In this document: positions 34,556 through 42,900 of the stretch, one piece after another | Position numbering within the stretch: the first letter of the stretch is position 1 | How the letters are laid out: each line of letters starts with the position of its first letter | Assembly: GCF_010731535.1 (NCBI RefSeq) | Contig: NZ_AP022581.1 | Coordinates: 186,001 to 250,000 of the forward strand | DNA length: 64,000 nucleotides | DNA from: Mycobacterium lacus | GTDB lineage: Bacteria > Actinomycetota > Actinomycetes > Mycobacteriales > Mycobacteriaceae | Reading direction: 5' to 3' | Made by a program: the position numbers and the translations under genes | The notes under the pieces: model-generated | The model's database searches: none | What the model was told of the DNA's origin: nothing | The model's input: the letters and a program-made list of their open reading frames with translations, nothing else

Positions 34556-35350
34556 TCACGGGATTATTGTCGCGATGACCCCGCCGTCGACCCGCAGTGC
34601 CGCGCCGGTAGTAGCGGATGCGCCGGCGGAGGCCACATAGTGAATGAGGTTTGCCACTTCGCTCGGGAGGCTGAATCGCTGGATCAACGATGCCGGGCGA
34701 ACCTCGGCAAAGTAACGGCGCTCGGCCTCCTCGAACGGGATATCGCCGTACATCTTGGCGACGAACTCCTCGGCGCCCGGGGTGCGGGTCGGCCCCGGCA
34801 GAACACAGTTCACCGTGACCCCGGTGCCGGCGACGCCGATCGCGAATCCCCGTGACACCGCGAGCAGCGCCGACTTGGTCATCCCGTAGTGGATCATTTC
34901 GGGAGGCGTGGTGACCCCGCACTCACTGCTGATGAATATCACCCTGCCCCAGCCGCGTTCGGCCATGCGAGGCGCATAGTGCCGGGTGAGTCTGATACCG
35001 CTGAGCACATTGACTTCGAAGTGGCGGCGCCATTCCTCGTCGGATATCTCGAATGGCGGTGATTCTGTGTAGATGCCGGCGTTGTTGACCAGGACGTCGA
35101 GTTCGCCGATGGCCGTGAAGATCTCCTCGGCACCCTCCGCGGTGGCGATATCGGCGGCCACGGCGACGATCTCGCCGGCCGATTCGCCGGCGGCATTGCG
35201 GATGCGTTGGGCGGCCTTCGCGGTTCGCTCCGCATTGCGCCCGTTCACATAAACGGTGTCGCCACCGCGGGCGAAGGCGAGCGCGGCGGCTTCACCAATG
35301 CCGGACGTGGATCCGGTGATAAGAACGTGGCGTGGATTTCGCGGCATCAT
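34556..35350 (-). CDS. Short-chain dehydrogenase/reductase
   Basis: The 264-residue protein has the classical SDR cofactor motif TGSTSGIG, NNAG and the catalytic YGMTK after ISSECG. Two adjacent ATGs (35350 and 35347) follow GGAG, and the second has better spacing. Position between an alditol-oxidase-like gene (19 bp) and the GMC gene (64 bp) suggests it acts on a polyol or cyclitol ketone. NAD or NADP preference was not resolved. Confidence 0.88.
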   Translation of the reverse strand: MMPRNPRHVLITGSTSGIGEAAALAFARGGDTVYVNGRNAERTAKAAQRIRNAAGESAGEIVAVAADIATAEGAEEIFTAIGELDVLVNNAGIYTESPPFEISDEEWRRHFEVNVLSGIRLTRHYAPRMAERGWGRVIFISSECGVTTPPEMIHYGMTKSALLAVSRGFAIGVAGTGVTVNCVLPGPTRTPGAEEFVAKMYGDIPFEEAERRYFAEVRPASLIQRFSLPSEVANLIHYVASAGASATTGAALRVDGGVIATIIP

Positions 35351-35369
35351 TTCTCCTTGGGCACGGGTT

Positions 35370-36647
35370 TCACTGTGGAAAGCAACTATTGATGAGGTCG
35401 TTGCGGAATTTCCCGCCCGGGTCGATCGCCCGCATGAGACCGTCAAAGTCGCCCCATCTCGGATAGCTGGCGCGCAGAGCGTCGGCACCAATCGTGAAGA
35501 GCTTGCCCCAATGTGGACGCGGGTCAAACGGTGCGAGCGCTCCCTCGACGTCGGCGAGGACGGGCATCACCATGGACGTGTTGGGGCGCCACGCGAAATG
35601 GATGGCCACACTGTCGCGGCCGTGGTTGGGGCTCAGCCAGCAATCGTCGGCCGCGACGGTGCGGATCTCGCAGATCAGCAAGGCCGGCGCGATCACGGCG
35701 CGGATTCGGTGCAGGGCGTCAAGGGCGGCGGCCGCGTGCCGTTTGGGCAGCAGATATTCGGACTGCAACTCGTCGCCGGTCGCAGGCCGAAAGTCGGGAC
35801 GAAAGTGTGGAAGTCGTTGATGCCAGGGTCCGGCAACACCGAGTTGCTCGGTGCAGTTGGTTGCCGGCAACGCGGCCAACGGGTGTTGACGCGTCAGGGC
35901 CGGTTGCACTCCGGCGTGGGTGAGGTCCGCGCGAGGATCGCCGCAGCGATGCTTGACCCAGATCCGGTTGGCCTCGCCGAACCGGGAGAAGATGCTCACG
36001 CTGTAGGCGCCGGCGGTGATGCTGTCGAGGTGGGTCAGCAGCGAATCCCAGCTGAGCCCGTCGTAGACGTACTGTTCGACGTCGAACGTCGGGCACAGGC
36101 GCAGGCGCAGGCTGGTGACGATGCCAAGCGAGCCCAGCGAAACGGCGGCACCACCGAAGCCGGGATCCGCGTGGGACAAGGTGACGAGTTGGCCGTCCGC
36201 GTTCACGAGGGTCACCGATGTGACGGCGTCCGCGAGCGAACCGTTGAAGTTTCCCGAACCGTGCGTGCCGGTGGCGCATGCGCCGGCCACCGAGATATGT
36301 GGCAGCGAGCCAAGATTGTGCAGCGCTAGGCCGTTACGGTGCAGATGGTCTGCCAGTTCACCATATCGGGTACCGGCACTGACCTCCACGCTCATCCGCG
36401 CACGATCGATGTCCATCACCGACGGCAGCCGGTCGACCGCGACGAGATCGCCGGTGGTGTCCGCGATTCGGCTGAAGGAATGCCCGCCACCAAGCGCCCG
36501 CGCATGCGAAGCGTCGGCGACGATCTCGCAGAGCTCCTTGATGGTCGTCGGCCGGTGCAGGCGCGCGGGGGTGAAGGCGACGTTGCCCGCCCAGTTTCTC
36601 AACTCGGGCGTATCAACCCGGTCGTTGTCAAGGTGAGGCTGGGTCAT
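35370..36647 (-). CDS. FAD-linked oxidase, alditol/xylitol oxidase-like
   Basis: The protein is 425 residues from ATG 36647. The FAD-binding PCMH domain has ALGGGHSFSRIADT, in which His56 corresponds to the flavin-linked histidine of alditol oxidase, and GSLPHISVAGACATGTHGSG. The C-terminal half resembles the aldonolactone-oxidase domain (RPHWGKLF near the end). AldO-type enzymes oxidise the terminal hydroxyl of polyols with oxygen. Its start is 1 bp after the stop of the sugar porter, so the two are translated together. Confidence 0.88.
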   Translation of the reverse strand: MTQPHLDNDRVDTPELRNWAGNVAFTPARLHRPTTIKELCEIVADASHARALGGGHSFSRIADTTGDLVAVDRLPSVMDIDRARMSVEVSAGTRYGELADHLHRNGLALHNLGSLPHISVAGACATGTHGSGNFNGSLADAVTSVTLVNADGQLVTLSHADPGFGGAAVSLGSLGIVTSLRLRLCPTFDVEQYVYDGLSWDSLLTHLDSITAGAYSVSIFSRFGEANRIWVKHRCGDPRADLTHAGVQPALTRQHPLAALPATNCTEQLGVAGPWHQRLPHFRPDFRPATGDELQSEYLLPKRHAAAALDALHRIRAVIAPALLICEIRTVAADDCWLSPNHGRDSVAIHFAWRPNTSMVMPVLADVEGALAPFDPRPHWGKLFTIGADALRASYPRWGDFDGLMRAIDPGGKFRNDLINSCFPQ

Positions 36648-36648
36648 G

Positions 36649-38064
36649 TTATTTCGCCTTGACCCGGTGCCCGGCCAACTTCGCTTGCACCTGTTCGAGG
36701 GTGAGTCCCTTGGTTTCCGGGACCCACACCCGAACGAAAACCAGGAACCCGATCGAGATGCCGGCGAAGATGAGGAATCCGATGGCGGCGCGATGAGGCT
36801 CACCGGGGGTTCCCACCAGGATCGGAAAGAGCAAGACCACCACCAGGTTCGCCAGCCAGTTGACCGCGATCGCCGCCGCGCTGCCGTGCGACCTGATTTG
36901 CGGGGGCAGTACCTCGGCGACGAGCAGCCAGCCGATGGGTCCGGCCGAGAACGCGTGACAAGCCATGAACGCAAGCATGGCGGCAATGGTTATCGCCCCG
37001 GCGACCCAGGATGACGACACCAGGCCGAAGCTTGTGGCCAAGAGCGACACGATGATTCCGGTCAACCCGACGGTAAGCAATGGCCGACGTCCGTAGCGGT
37101 TGAGCAGCCCCACCGCGACGACGGTGAACACGACGTCGGCGACCCCGATGGAAAACGAGGCGATCTCGGCGCCGGCGCGGCCGCGGACACCGGCCATGGC
37201 GAACACCGGGGTGGAGTAGTAGACGATGGCGCAGATTCCGACGAGCACATCCATCAACGAGGCGCCCATCGCGATCAAGATGGGCCGACGCAGGGACGGT
37301 TCCGGATTGACCAGCCGCGCCAGGCTCATCCGTGCGCCGGTCTCGGTGTTGCGCCGGTGGGCGGCGATGATGCATTCGAGCTCGGCGGCGACATCGTCGG
37401 GATGCCGAGTGGCCAGCAGCGACTCGCGAGCGTGGTCGGGGCGGCCGCGGGCGACCAGCGAGTGCGGGCTGGATGGAACTCTTGTCATCGTCAGGGTTTG
37501 TAGAATGGCAGGAATGACATTGGCGGCGAACATGATCCGCCATTCGTGGCCACCCAGGCTGAGGATGGCTCCGACGGTGAAGGCGAGGAGAAACCCGCTG
37601 GCTATGGAGAATTGGTAGCCGGCCATCATCGCGCCCCGGTTCCGGCCGTGAGCAATCTCGCCGATGTAGGTGGGCGTGACGGCGGTTGTTATGCCCACCG
37701 CGGCACCGAGAATCAACCGGCCGATCACCATCGACGGGGCGCCGTCCGCCGTTGCGGCGACGAGAGACCCGGCCGCGGCCACAACCCCGGCGATTCCCAG
37801 CGCCACTCGGTGACCATAGCGTTCGACGGCGGGCCCAGCGAGCATGCACCCGACCAGAGCGCCGGCGATCAAGCTGCTGACAACCGTCCCAACTGCCAAC
37901 CCGGACAGCGAGTATTGCTGCCGAATTGGCCCGATGGCGTCATTGCTGACCGCGATCGAATACCCGAACAGCGTTCCGGCGGACCCTCCGACGAGCAAGA
38001 GTCGCCACCTGATCGGGCCGGGCCGGGAGGGGAGCCCGGTGCCGCCGACTTCGAGTACTGCCAC
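36649..38064 (-). CDS. Sugar-porter family MFS transporter
   Basis: The protein is 471 residues from GTG 38064 with about twelve hydrophobic segments. Sugar-porter signatures are present: GRLILGAAVGITTAVTPTYIGEIA in the first half, NRYGRRPLL, and PETKGLTLEQV at the end. It probably moves a hexose, polyol or cyclitol. It lies inside the cyclase operon, 41 bp after the zinc dehydrogenase and 1 bp before the oxidase gene, which ties its substrate to that pathway. Confidence 0.9.
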   Translation of the reverse strand: MAVLEVGGTGLPSRPGPIRWRLLLVGGSAGTLFGYSIAVSNDAIGPIRQQYSLSGLAVGTVVSSLIAGALVGCMLAGPAVERYGHRVALGIAGVVAAAGSLVAATADGAPSMVIGRLILGAAVGITTAVTPTYIGEIAHGRNRGAMMAGYQFSIASGFLLAFTVGAILSLGGHEWRIMFAANVIPAILQTLTMTRVPSSPHSLVARGRPDHARESLLATRHPDDVAAELECIIAAHRRNTETGARMSLARLVNPEPSLRRPILIAMGASLMDVLVGICAIVYYSTPVFAMAGVRGRAGAEIASFSIGVADVVFTVVAVGLLNRYGRRPLLTVGLTGIIVSLLATSFGLVSSSWVAGAITIAAMLAFMACHAFSAGPIGWLLVAEVLPPQIRSHGSAAAIAVNWLANLVVVLLFPILVGTPGEPHRAAIGFLIFAGISIGFLVFVRVWVPETKGLTLEQVQAKLAGHRVKAK

Positions 38065-38105
38065 CGTGTTCGTCCTTGTCGGGGTTGGCTGCTGGAGGTC
38101 GTGGG

Positions 38106-39254
38106 CTATGCGGTGAGGGTGACCTTGACCGCGTCGCCCGCCAGATCTGCGAGCGCCCGGTCGAGGTGGTCAAACGTGTGCGCATGGGTGATCAAGCGCT
38201 CGAACGGGATGCCCGGATGCTTGCTCAGCATGGCCATGGCTTCGCTGTAGGAGCGCGGCGGATTGAAGCTCATGCCGAGCAATCGGACATTGCGTTGGCA
38301 GACATCGACCGCCGGGTCGACGCTGATGCCCGCGTTGCCGGGAACGATGTTTCCGACTTCCACGACCGTGCCCAGCCGGCGAACCATGCCCAGGGCTTCA
38401 CCGAGGGCTGCGGCGTTGTTGGCCGCGTCGATCACGATGTCGGCCCCGAGGCCGCCGGTGAGTTCCATGACCGCCTCGCGGCGCTGGATCACGTCCAGTT
38501 CTGCGGTGTCGAGCACGACGTCCATGCCGATGTCGCGGGCGGCGTCCAGCCTGCTCGCCCGGGAACCGGAAACCACAATGGTGCCGATGCCAAGGTGACG
38601 CAGCACCAGCCCGGTGAGCAGCCCCACCGCACCCGCGCCGAGAATGACCGCGGTGGCGTCGAACGTCAGCACCTCCTCCGGCACACCTGCGGGCGTCTTC
38701 GCGATATTGACCCCGCGGACCGCGACGGCAAGGGGATCAAGAAGCGACGCCACCCGCGCCGGCACATGGTCGGGTACCCGCCACAGATACGTTCCGGGTC
38801 GAACGACAACGTGTTTGCCGAAGCCGCCGGTCAGCGTGGGCGTGTGGGCGCCGCTGTCCTGCGGCAGCGGCTCGAGTCCGATGGCTTCGGGCGGGACGCC
38901 ATACACGAACGCATTGCCGCACGTGGTCGCGCCGGGCCCGAAGCGGCGGCAGCCCCAGCACCGCAGGCACGGCACCCAGGGGAACAGGGCGACGGTGCCT
39001 CCCTCGCGCAACGGCTGGCCGGCGGCATCGCGTCGGGAGTGCCCGGCGCCGAAAGCGGTTATGGTGCCGACGATTTCATGCCCCAGCACGATCGGCACCG
39101 TCGGGTCGGTGGAGACGAAGTGCCGGTCGGACCCGCAGATGCCGTTGGCCGTGACCTCGATGAGAAGACCCTCCTCGGGCGGCGAAGGCAGGGGCATCTC
39201 GATCGTTTCGAATCGGTTCTTCCCGACCCACAGATTCGCGGTCGTCGTCGTCAT
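38106..39254 (-). CDS. Zinc-dependent medium-chain dehydrogenase
   Basis: The protein is 382 residues from ATG 39254. Catalytic zinc ligands are in GICGSDRH and GHE, structural zinc cysteines in CLRCWGCRRFGPGATTC, and the Rossmann motif is VILGAGAVGLLTG. Medium-chain dehydrogenases of this kind act on polyols, and related genes occur in C7-cyclitol clusters as cyclitol dehydrogenases. The start is 4 bp after the VOC stop codon. Confidence 0.88.
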   Translation of the reverse strand: MTTTTANLWVGKNRFETIEMPLPSPPEEGLLIEVTANGICGSDRHFVSTDPTVPIVLGHEIVGTITAFGAGHSRRDAAGQPLREGGTVALFPWVPCLRCWGCRRFGPGATTCGNAFVYGVPPEAIGLEPLPQDSGAHTPTLTGGFGKHVVVRPGTYLWRVPDHVPARVASLLDPLAVAVRGVNIAKTPAGVPEEVLTFDATAVILGAGAVGLLTGLVLRHLGIGTIVVSGSRASRLDAARDIGMDVVLDTAELDVIQRREAVMELTGGLGADIVIDAANNAAALGEALGMVRRLGTVVEVGNIVPGNAGISVDPAVDVCQRNVRLLGMSFNPPRSYSEAMAMLSKHPGIPFERLITHAHTFDHLDRALADLAGDAVKVTLTA

Positions 39255-39258
39255 CGCG

Positions 39259-39774
39259 TCACTCGTTCCCCGGTGGCCATAGGCCGGGGAAGCCGCGGTC
39301 GTCGAGGTACGGCTCGCTGCCGTCGTCCTTGATGATCGGTTGCGGCAACTCGGCGACATACTCCAGGCGCATGCCGTTCAAATCGGCCTTCTCGGTGAAG
39401 AACAGCAGGATCCGGTCATCGTCGGTCAACGCCATGCCGTCGTGGCCGAAACCGAGTTCCGCAAGCTCCTTGAGCCGGCCTTCGACGTTGGGGTAGTCCA
39501 TGAAGCCGAGGTGGTGAAACCCTTCGCCCTGCGAAACCGAGTGGGTTCCTTCTCCGGTGAATTCCATCAGCTCGATGTGTGGGGGGCCTTCCTTGGAAAA
39601 GGCGATGCGCGCATCGTGGTGATGCGGCTTGGGATTGCTGCTGTCCGCGTATCGCTCGGTGCAGTAGCGGCCGACCGGACTGAAGGTGTATCCCGTTGCC
39701 GCCGACCAGCGTTCGATCGCGGCTTCCAGGTTGGCGACTAGCAAGGCGACGTGATGAATCTGCGGGCCGGCCAT
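39259..39774 (-). CDS. VOC-superfamily protein, candidate cyclitol epimerase
   Basis: The protein is 171 residues from ATG 39774. Two VOC modules carry likely metal ligands in IHHVALLV, PHIELMEF, FHHLGF and RLEYVAEL. In the validamycin and cetoniacytone clusters, VOC proteins next to the sugar phosphate cyclase are 2-epi-5-epi-valiolone epimerases. The same pairing here suggests that role. A methylmalonyl-CoA epimerase or glyoxalase is an alternative on fold alone. It lies 117 bp after the cyclase gene. Confidence 0.78.
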   Translation of the reverse strand: MAGPQIHHVALLVANLEAAIERWSAATGYTFSPVGRYCTERYADSSNPKPHHHDARIAFSKEGPPHIELMEFTGEGTHSVSQGEGFHHLGFMDYPNVEGRLKELAELGFGHDGMALTDDDRILLFFTEKADLNGMRLEYVAELPQPIIKDDGSEPYLDDRGFPGLWPPGNE

Positions 39775-39891
39775 GAATTGTGTTCCTACCTTCGTGTTCA
39801 GTGGTCGGATGGTGAACAGCTTGACGGCGGCCGCGTCGATCGACTGGGAGGACCCCAACGCTTGGCCGCAGCGCGGTTGGCTAGACGGCGG

Positions 39892-41061
39892 TCATGCCAT
39901 CGACCCACTGCAGATTGATGCGCCGGTGTCGTGCCCCTGACGGAGCATTCGCATTTCGGCCGCCGCGGCGGCGATCTCGGTGTCGGCCAGGTCATTGACG
40001 AAGACAGTTTTGCCGATGCCGTTCAGCAGAGTCAGGTGCTGCTGCCCGCCGCGATGGCGGACCGTGTCGACGAAGCCCTCGGTGAGCAGCTCGGCGTCAC
40101 AGAACAGCGGATGCGATGGCGCGAGACCCAGTCCGACAGTGGTGGCGACGATGCGGTCCAACTCGGCGCGGGTGAGCAGGCCGCGGTTGGCGGCTAGGAT
40201 GGCACAGAAGACACAGCCCATCGCGACGGCCTCGCCGTGCAGCAGCTCGGGCAACGCCCGCATCTCCACGATGGGCGAGAAGGTGTGGCCGTAGTCGACG
40301 ATCCGCTGCAGATCGTCCTCCCACAGGTTCTTCCGCAGTTCCTCGGCCATTCCGGTGATCGACCGGCGCATCACCTCTTGCCCCGGCGGGATGCCGGGCC
40401 CGTCGTGCCCGGGATCCTGCAGGCGCTCGGCGACAAGTCGCGGGCCGTGAGCCTCCAGGATCTCGAACAGGCGAGCGTCCTTGATCAGCGCCATCTTGAG
40501 TGCCTCGCCCAGCCCGCTGCTGATCTGGCGCTCGGGCAGCGTGGCGAGCAAGCCCCGGTCGATGAGGGTGCGTGGCGGAGGAGCGAAGGTGCCCAAACGA
40601 TTGCGGAATCCGTCGTGGTTCACCCCGGTCTTCGCCGACACGCTGCCGTCGATTTGGCCGAGCAGGGTCGTTGGCACCCGCACGTAGGGGATACCTCGCC
40701 GATACAGGCTGGCCGCCATTCCGACCATGTCTTGCAGCGTCCCACCGCCGATCGCGATGGGGGCGCTGCCCACTCGCGGGGTGCCGATGGCATTGAGGCG
40801 GCTGGCCACCCGCAGCACGTTTTCGATGACCTTGTTTTCGTCCCCACTGGGTAAGACAAGGTATGAGACCGCAATGGAGTTCGCGGCGAAATATGCCCGG
40901 ATGCGCTCACCGAAAAGCTGTGCCACGGCCTCGTCCATCGCTACCAGACGGGTGGCCTCATTCGGATGATCGCCGGGTTGCCGACCCAATTCCGGGTTGC
41001 GTGGATTGAACAGATCGGCGGTTTCAATGACCTCGTAGTTGATCTCTTTGGTGGCAGCCAT
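39892..41061 (-). CDS. Sugar phosphate cyclase, 2-epi-5-epi-valiolone synthase type
   Basis: The 389-residue protein belongs to the dehydroquinate synthase superfamily: GGG 105-107, SLYRRGIPYVRVPTTLLGQ, KTGVN, and zinc ligands Glu186, His259 and His275. Dehydroquinate synthase has NLGHTFGH. This protein has DYGHTFSP, so Asn becomes Asp256 and the second His becomes Pro263, as in sedoheptulose-7-phosphate cyclases. It should make a C7 cyclitol such as 2-epi-5-epi-valiolone. The ATG at 41061 gives the usual family length. It heads a seven-gene minus-strand operon. Confidence 0.85.
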   Translation of the reverse strand: MAATKEINYEVIETADLFNPRNPELGRQPGDHPNEATRLVAMDEAVAQLFGERIRAYFAANSIAVSYLVLPSGDENKVIENVLRVASRLNAIGTPRVGSAPIAIGGGTLQDMVGMAASLYRRGIPYVRVPTTLLGQIDGSVSAKTGVNHDGFRNRLGTFAPPPRTLIDRGLLATLPERQISSGLGEALKMALIKDARLFEILEAHGPRLVAERLQDPGHDGPGIPPGQEVMRRSITGMAEELRKNLWEDDLQRIVDYGHTFSPIVEMRALPELLHGEAVAMGCVFCAILAANRGLLTRAELDRIVATTVGLGLAPSHPLFCDAELLTEGFVDTVRHRGGQQHLTLLNGIGKTVFVNDLADTEIAAAAAEMRMLRQGHDTGASICSGSMA

Positions 41062-41227
41062 GGTCCACCGGCTTAGACCGCCAGAACTGTGAAGACGGCC
41101 CCCCTTCGGTCCGCTCCTGATCGCCGGAACCATACCTCTCCTCACCAGCCTCCACACTGTTATTAGCTTGCCGCGGCGAACCGGTGACGTCTGTCGGCCG
41201 ACCGGCCGCGAAAGGGTTGAATCCCGT

Positions 41228-41259
41228 GTCCCCCGACCGATGGATTTTGAGTCCCCCGA
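41228..41259 (+). promoter_or_regulatory. Tandem GTCCCCCGA element between cyclase and kinase genes
   Basis: GTCCCCCGA occurs at 41228 and 41251, 23 bp apart, with spacer CCGATGGATTTTGA, close to the copy at 24767. It lies in the 286-bp gap between the divergent cyclase operon and kinase gene, so it could control both. Nothing else was seen in the gap. Confidence 0.55.
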
Positions 41260-41347
41260 TTGGGTGCCTGCCGTTCGAAATTCGTTCACCCTTGGGCGAG
41301 CTCTTGTCTGGTCGGGCCGTGACGCAGGTAACAGCGTTGGTTGATTG

Positions 41348-42628
41348 ATGCGGCGACGACCGCGATCAGCGGTTAGCACGCCGCACGCTCCCGGTCGCGC
41401 TGAGTACCGTATTCCCGTGGTGACGAGTGACGTGGAACTCGATCGAGTGCGCAGGATGCACTTGGAGCGCTCGTCTCGAATCGTCTCGGTGCTTCGGATC
41501 GGTGTGGTGGTGTTCATGGTTGCCGCCATGCTCATGGGCACCCCCCGGCCGGAATGGGCCCGGCAAACCGTTCTCATCCTCATCTACGCAGCCGTCGCAT
41601 CGTGCGCCCTGTTACTGGCGATTTTTCCGATCCGCCGGTGGCGCGGGATCGGCCGATTCGCTGGAATGCGCCGGTTGGAGCCCGTTGCCTTCACCGCCGT
41701 CGACGTGTTGGCGGTGACGGGCTTTCAGTTGCTGTCCGACGTCGGGATCTATCCGCTGCTGATCATGATCTTGCTGCCGGTGCTGGTGGGCGTTGATGTG
41801 TCATCGCGACGCGCGGCGGTGGTGCTGGCCGTCACACTCGTCGGGTTCGTGGTCGCCGGGGTTCACGACCACGTGCTGACGAGCGCCTGGCCGGACGCCG
41901 CCTTTCTGCTGGCGCTCTACGCGTTTCTGTGCGGCACGGCGCTGGTGGTGGTCCGCATCGAGGAGCGCCATGTCCGCTCGGTGGCCAGTCTGAGCGCGTT
42001 GCGCGAAGAGCTGCTTGTCCAGACCATGTCGGCGTCGGAGGATTTGCAGCGCCGGATTTCGGAATCCATTCACGATGGACCGCTGCAAGACGTGCTGCTC
42101 GCGCGTCAGGAACTCGTCGAGCTGGAGGCGACGGCCCCCCACGATGAACGGGTCGGGCGCGCGCTGGCGGGTCTGCAGCTTGCCTCCGAGCGGCTGCGGC
42201 AGGCCACCTTCGAGCTCCATCCGGCGGTTCTCGAGCAGGTCGGGTTGGGTGCGGCGGTGGAACAGCTGGCCCGCTTCACCGCGGGGCGTTCAGGAATCGA
42301 CGTCGCCACCGACATCGAGTATTCGATTCGCAATGCGATCGACCCCATCATGTTCGGCGTGGCTCGTGAGTTGCTGTCCAACCTGGAAAAGCATTCGCAA
42401 GCCCGCCATGCCTCGGTCACCCTCGGAATCACGGACGGGAGCTGCGTTTTGGATGTTTGCGACGACGGTGTGGGGATCACCGGGGACACCATGGCGCGGC
42501 GCTTGGGCGAGGGCCACATCGGCCTGGCTTCGCATCGGGCGCGGGTGGATGCCGCCGGCGGAGTGTTCGTCTTCCTCGACGCCCCCGCGGGGACCCATGT
42601 CTGTGTAGAGGTGCCTCTGAAGTTGTAG
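41348..42628 (+). CDS. Sensor histidine kinase 1 (NarL/DegS class)
   Basis: The protein is 426 residues from ATG 41348. About five hydrophobic segments between residues 45 and 205 form the input part, with little outside the membrane. A coiled region then leads to the HisKA_3 motif RRISESIHDGPLQD, with His242 as the phosphorylated residue. An ATPase domain with RELLSNLEKHSQA and DDGVGI ends in GIGLASHR-like GHIGLASHRARV. It is a paralogue of the kinase at 52631. The response regulator at 48276 is the likely partner. Confidence 0.9.
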   Translation: MRRRPRSAVSTPHAPGRAEYRIPVVTSDVELDRVRRMHLERSSRIVSVLRIGVVVFMVAAMLMGTPRPEWARQTVLILIYAAVASCALLLAIFPIRRWRGIGRFAGMRRLEPVAFTAVDVLAVTGFQLLSDVGIYPLLIMILLPVLVGVDVSSRRAAVVLAVTLVGFVVAGVHDHVLTSAWPDAAFLLALYAFLCGTALVVVRIEERHVRSVASLSALREELLVQTMSASEDLQRRISESIHDGPLQDVLLARQELVELEATAPHDERVGRALAGLQLASERLRQATFELHPAVLEQVGLGAAVEQLARFTAGRSGIDVATDIEYSIRNAIDPIMFGVARELLSNLEKHSQARHASVTLGITDGSCVLDVCDDGVGITGDTMARRLGEGHIGLASHRARVDAAGGVFVFLDAPAGTHVCVEVPLKL

Positions 42629-42629
42629 G

Positions 42630-42700
42630 GTTGCGCGGGCAGACGCAAAAGCACCCCCAAAAGGTACTTTCGGGGGTGCTTTTGCGTCTGCCCGCGCAAC
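42630..42700. terminator. 29-bp-arm hairpin after kinase 1
   Basis: The arm starts GTTGCGCGGGCAGACGCAAA at 42630 and runs to 42658; it pairs perfectly with 42672-42700 around a 13-base loop. It begins 1 bp after the kinase stop and probably ends that transcript. It shares the GCAGACGCAAAAGCACCCC arm core with the other hairpins in the window. Confidence 0.78.
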
Positions 42701-42723
42701 CAGGCCGCGGGAGTCGTTGCCCT

Positions 42724-42774
42724 GTCCCCCGATTAGTGGAGGGACGTCCGTCCGTTTTAGGGCCGATTGGAGGA
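42724..42774 (+). promoter_or_regulatory. GTCCCCCGATT element upstream of the E1 operon
   Basis: TCCCCCGATT at 42725 is followed after 40 bp by GGGCCGATTGGAGGAGG. A stretch close to that before the 29419 gene then follows (CATCTCTACTCTCAGATCCGTGACC against CCGTCTCTACCTTGAGATTTGTGACC). It probably carries the promoter of the E1-SDR-ligase operon. Confidence 0.5.
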
Positions 42775-42809
42775 GGTTTATCCAGGTAGGCATCTCTACT
42801 CTCAGATCC

Positions 42810-42884
42810 GTGACCGAAGCCGCGACTATCGCATGCCACCGGCAGGTGTTAGCCGTGCCCGCGCCGCCGAGGTTCCCGTGGTGA
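42810..42884 (+). pseudogene. 24-codon remnant or leader resembling the MFS N-terminus
   Basis: A GTG-started frame of 24 codons reads VTEAATIACHRQVLAVPAPP and then RFPW before TGA. Its start matches the N-termini of the two MFS proteins (VTTAAAIAVTDRVL and VTTTVAVNRRVL), and the upstream element matches too. Either an MFS gene was deleted here leaving its head, or it is a short leader peptide now translated before the E1 gene 16 bp downstream. Confidence 0.6.
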
Positions 42885-42900
42885 GTAAGGAGTCCGCGCC

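Noticed and set aside
39892..41061. Annotation as aroB dehydroquinate synthase
   Set aside because: The HTFGH histidine and the preceding Asn are replaced by Pro and Asp, and the neighbours are cyclitol-type rather than shikimate genes.
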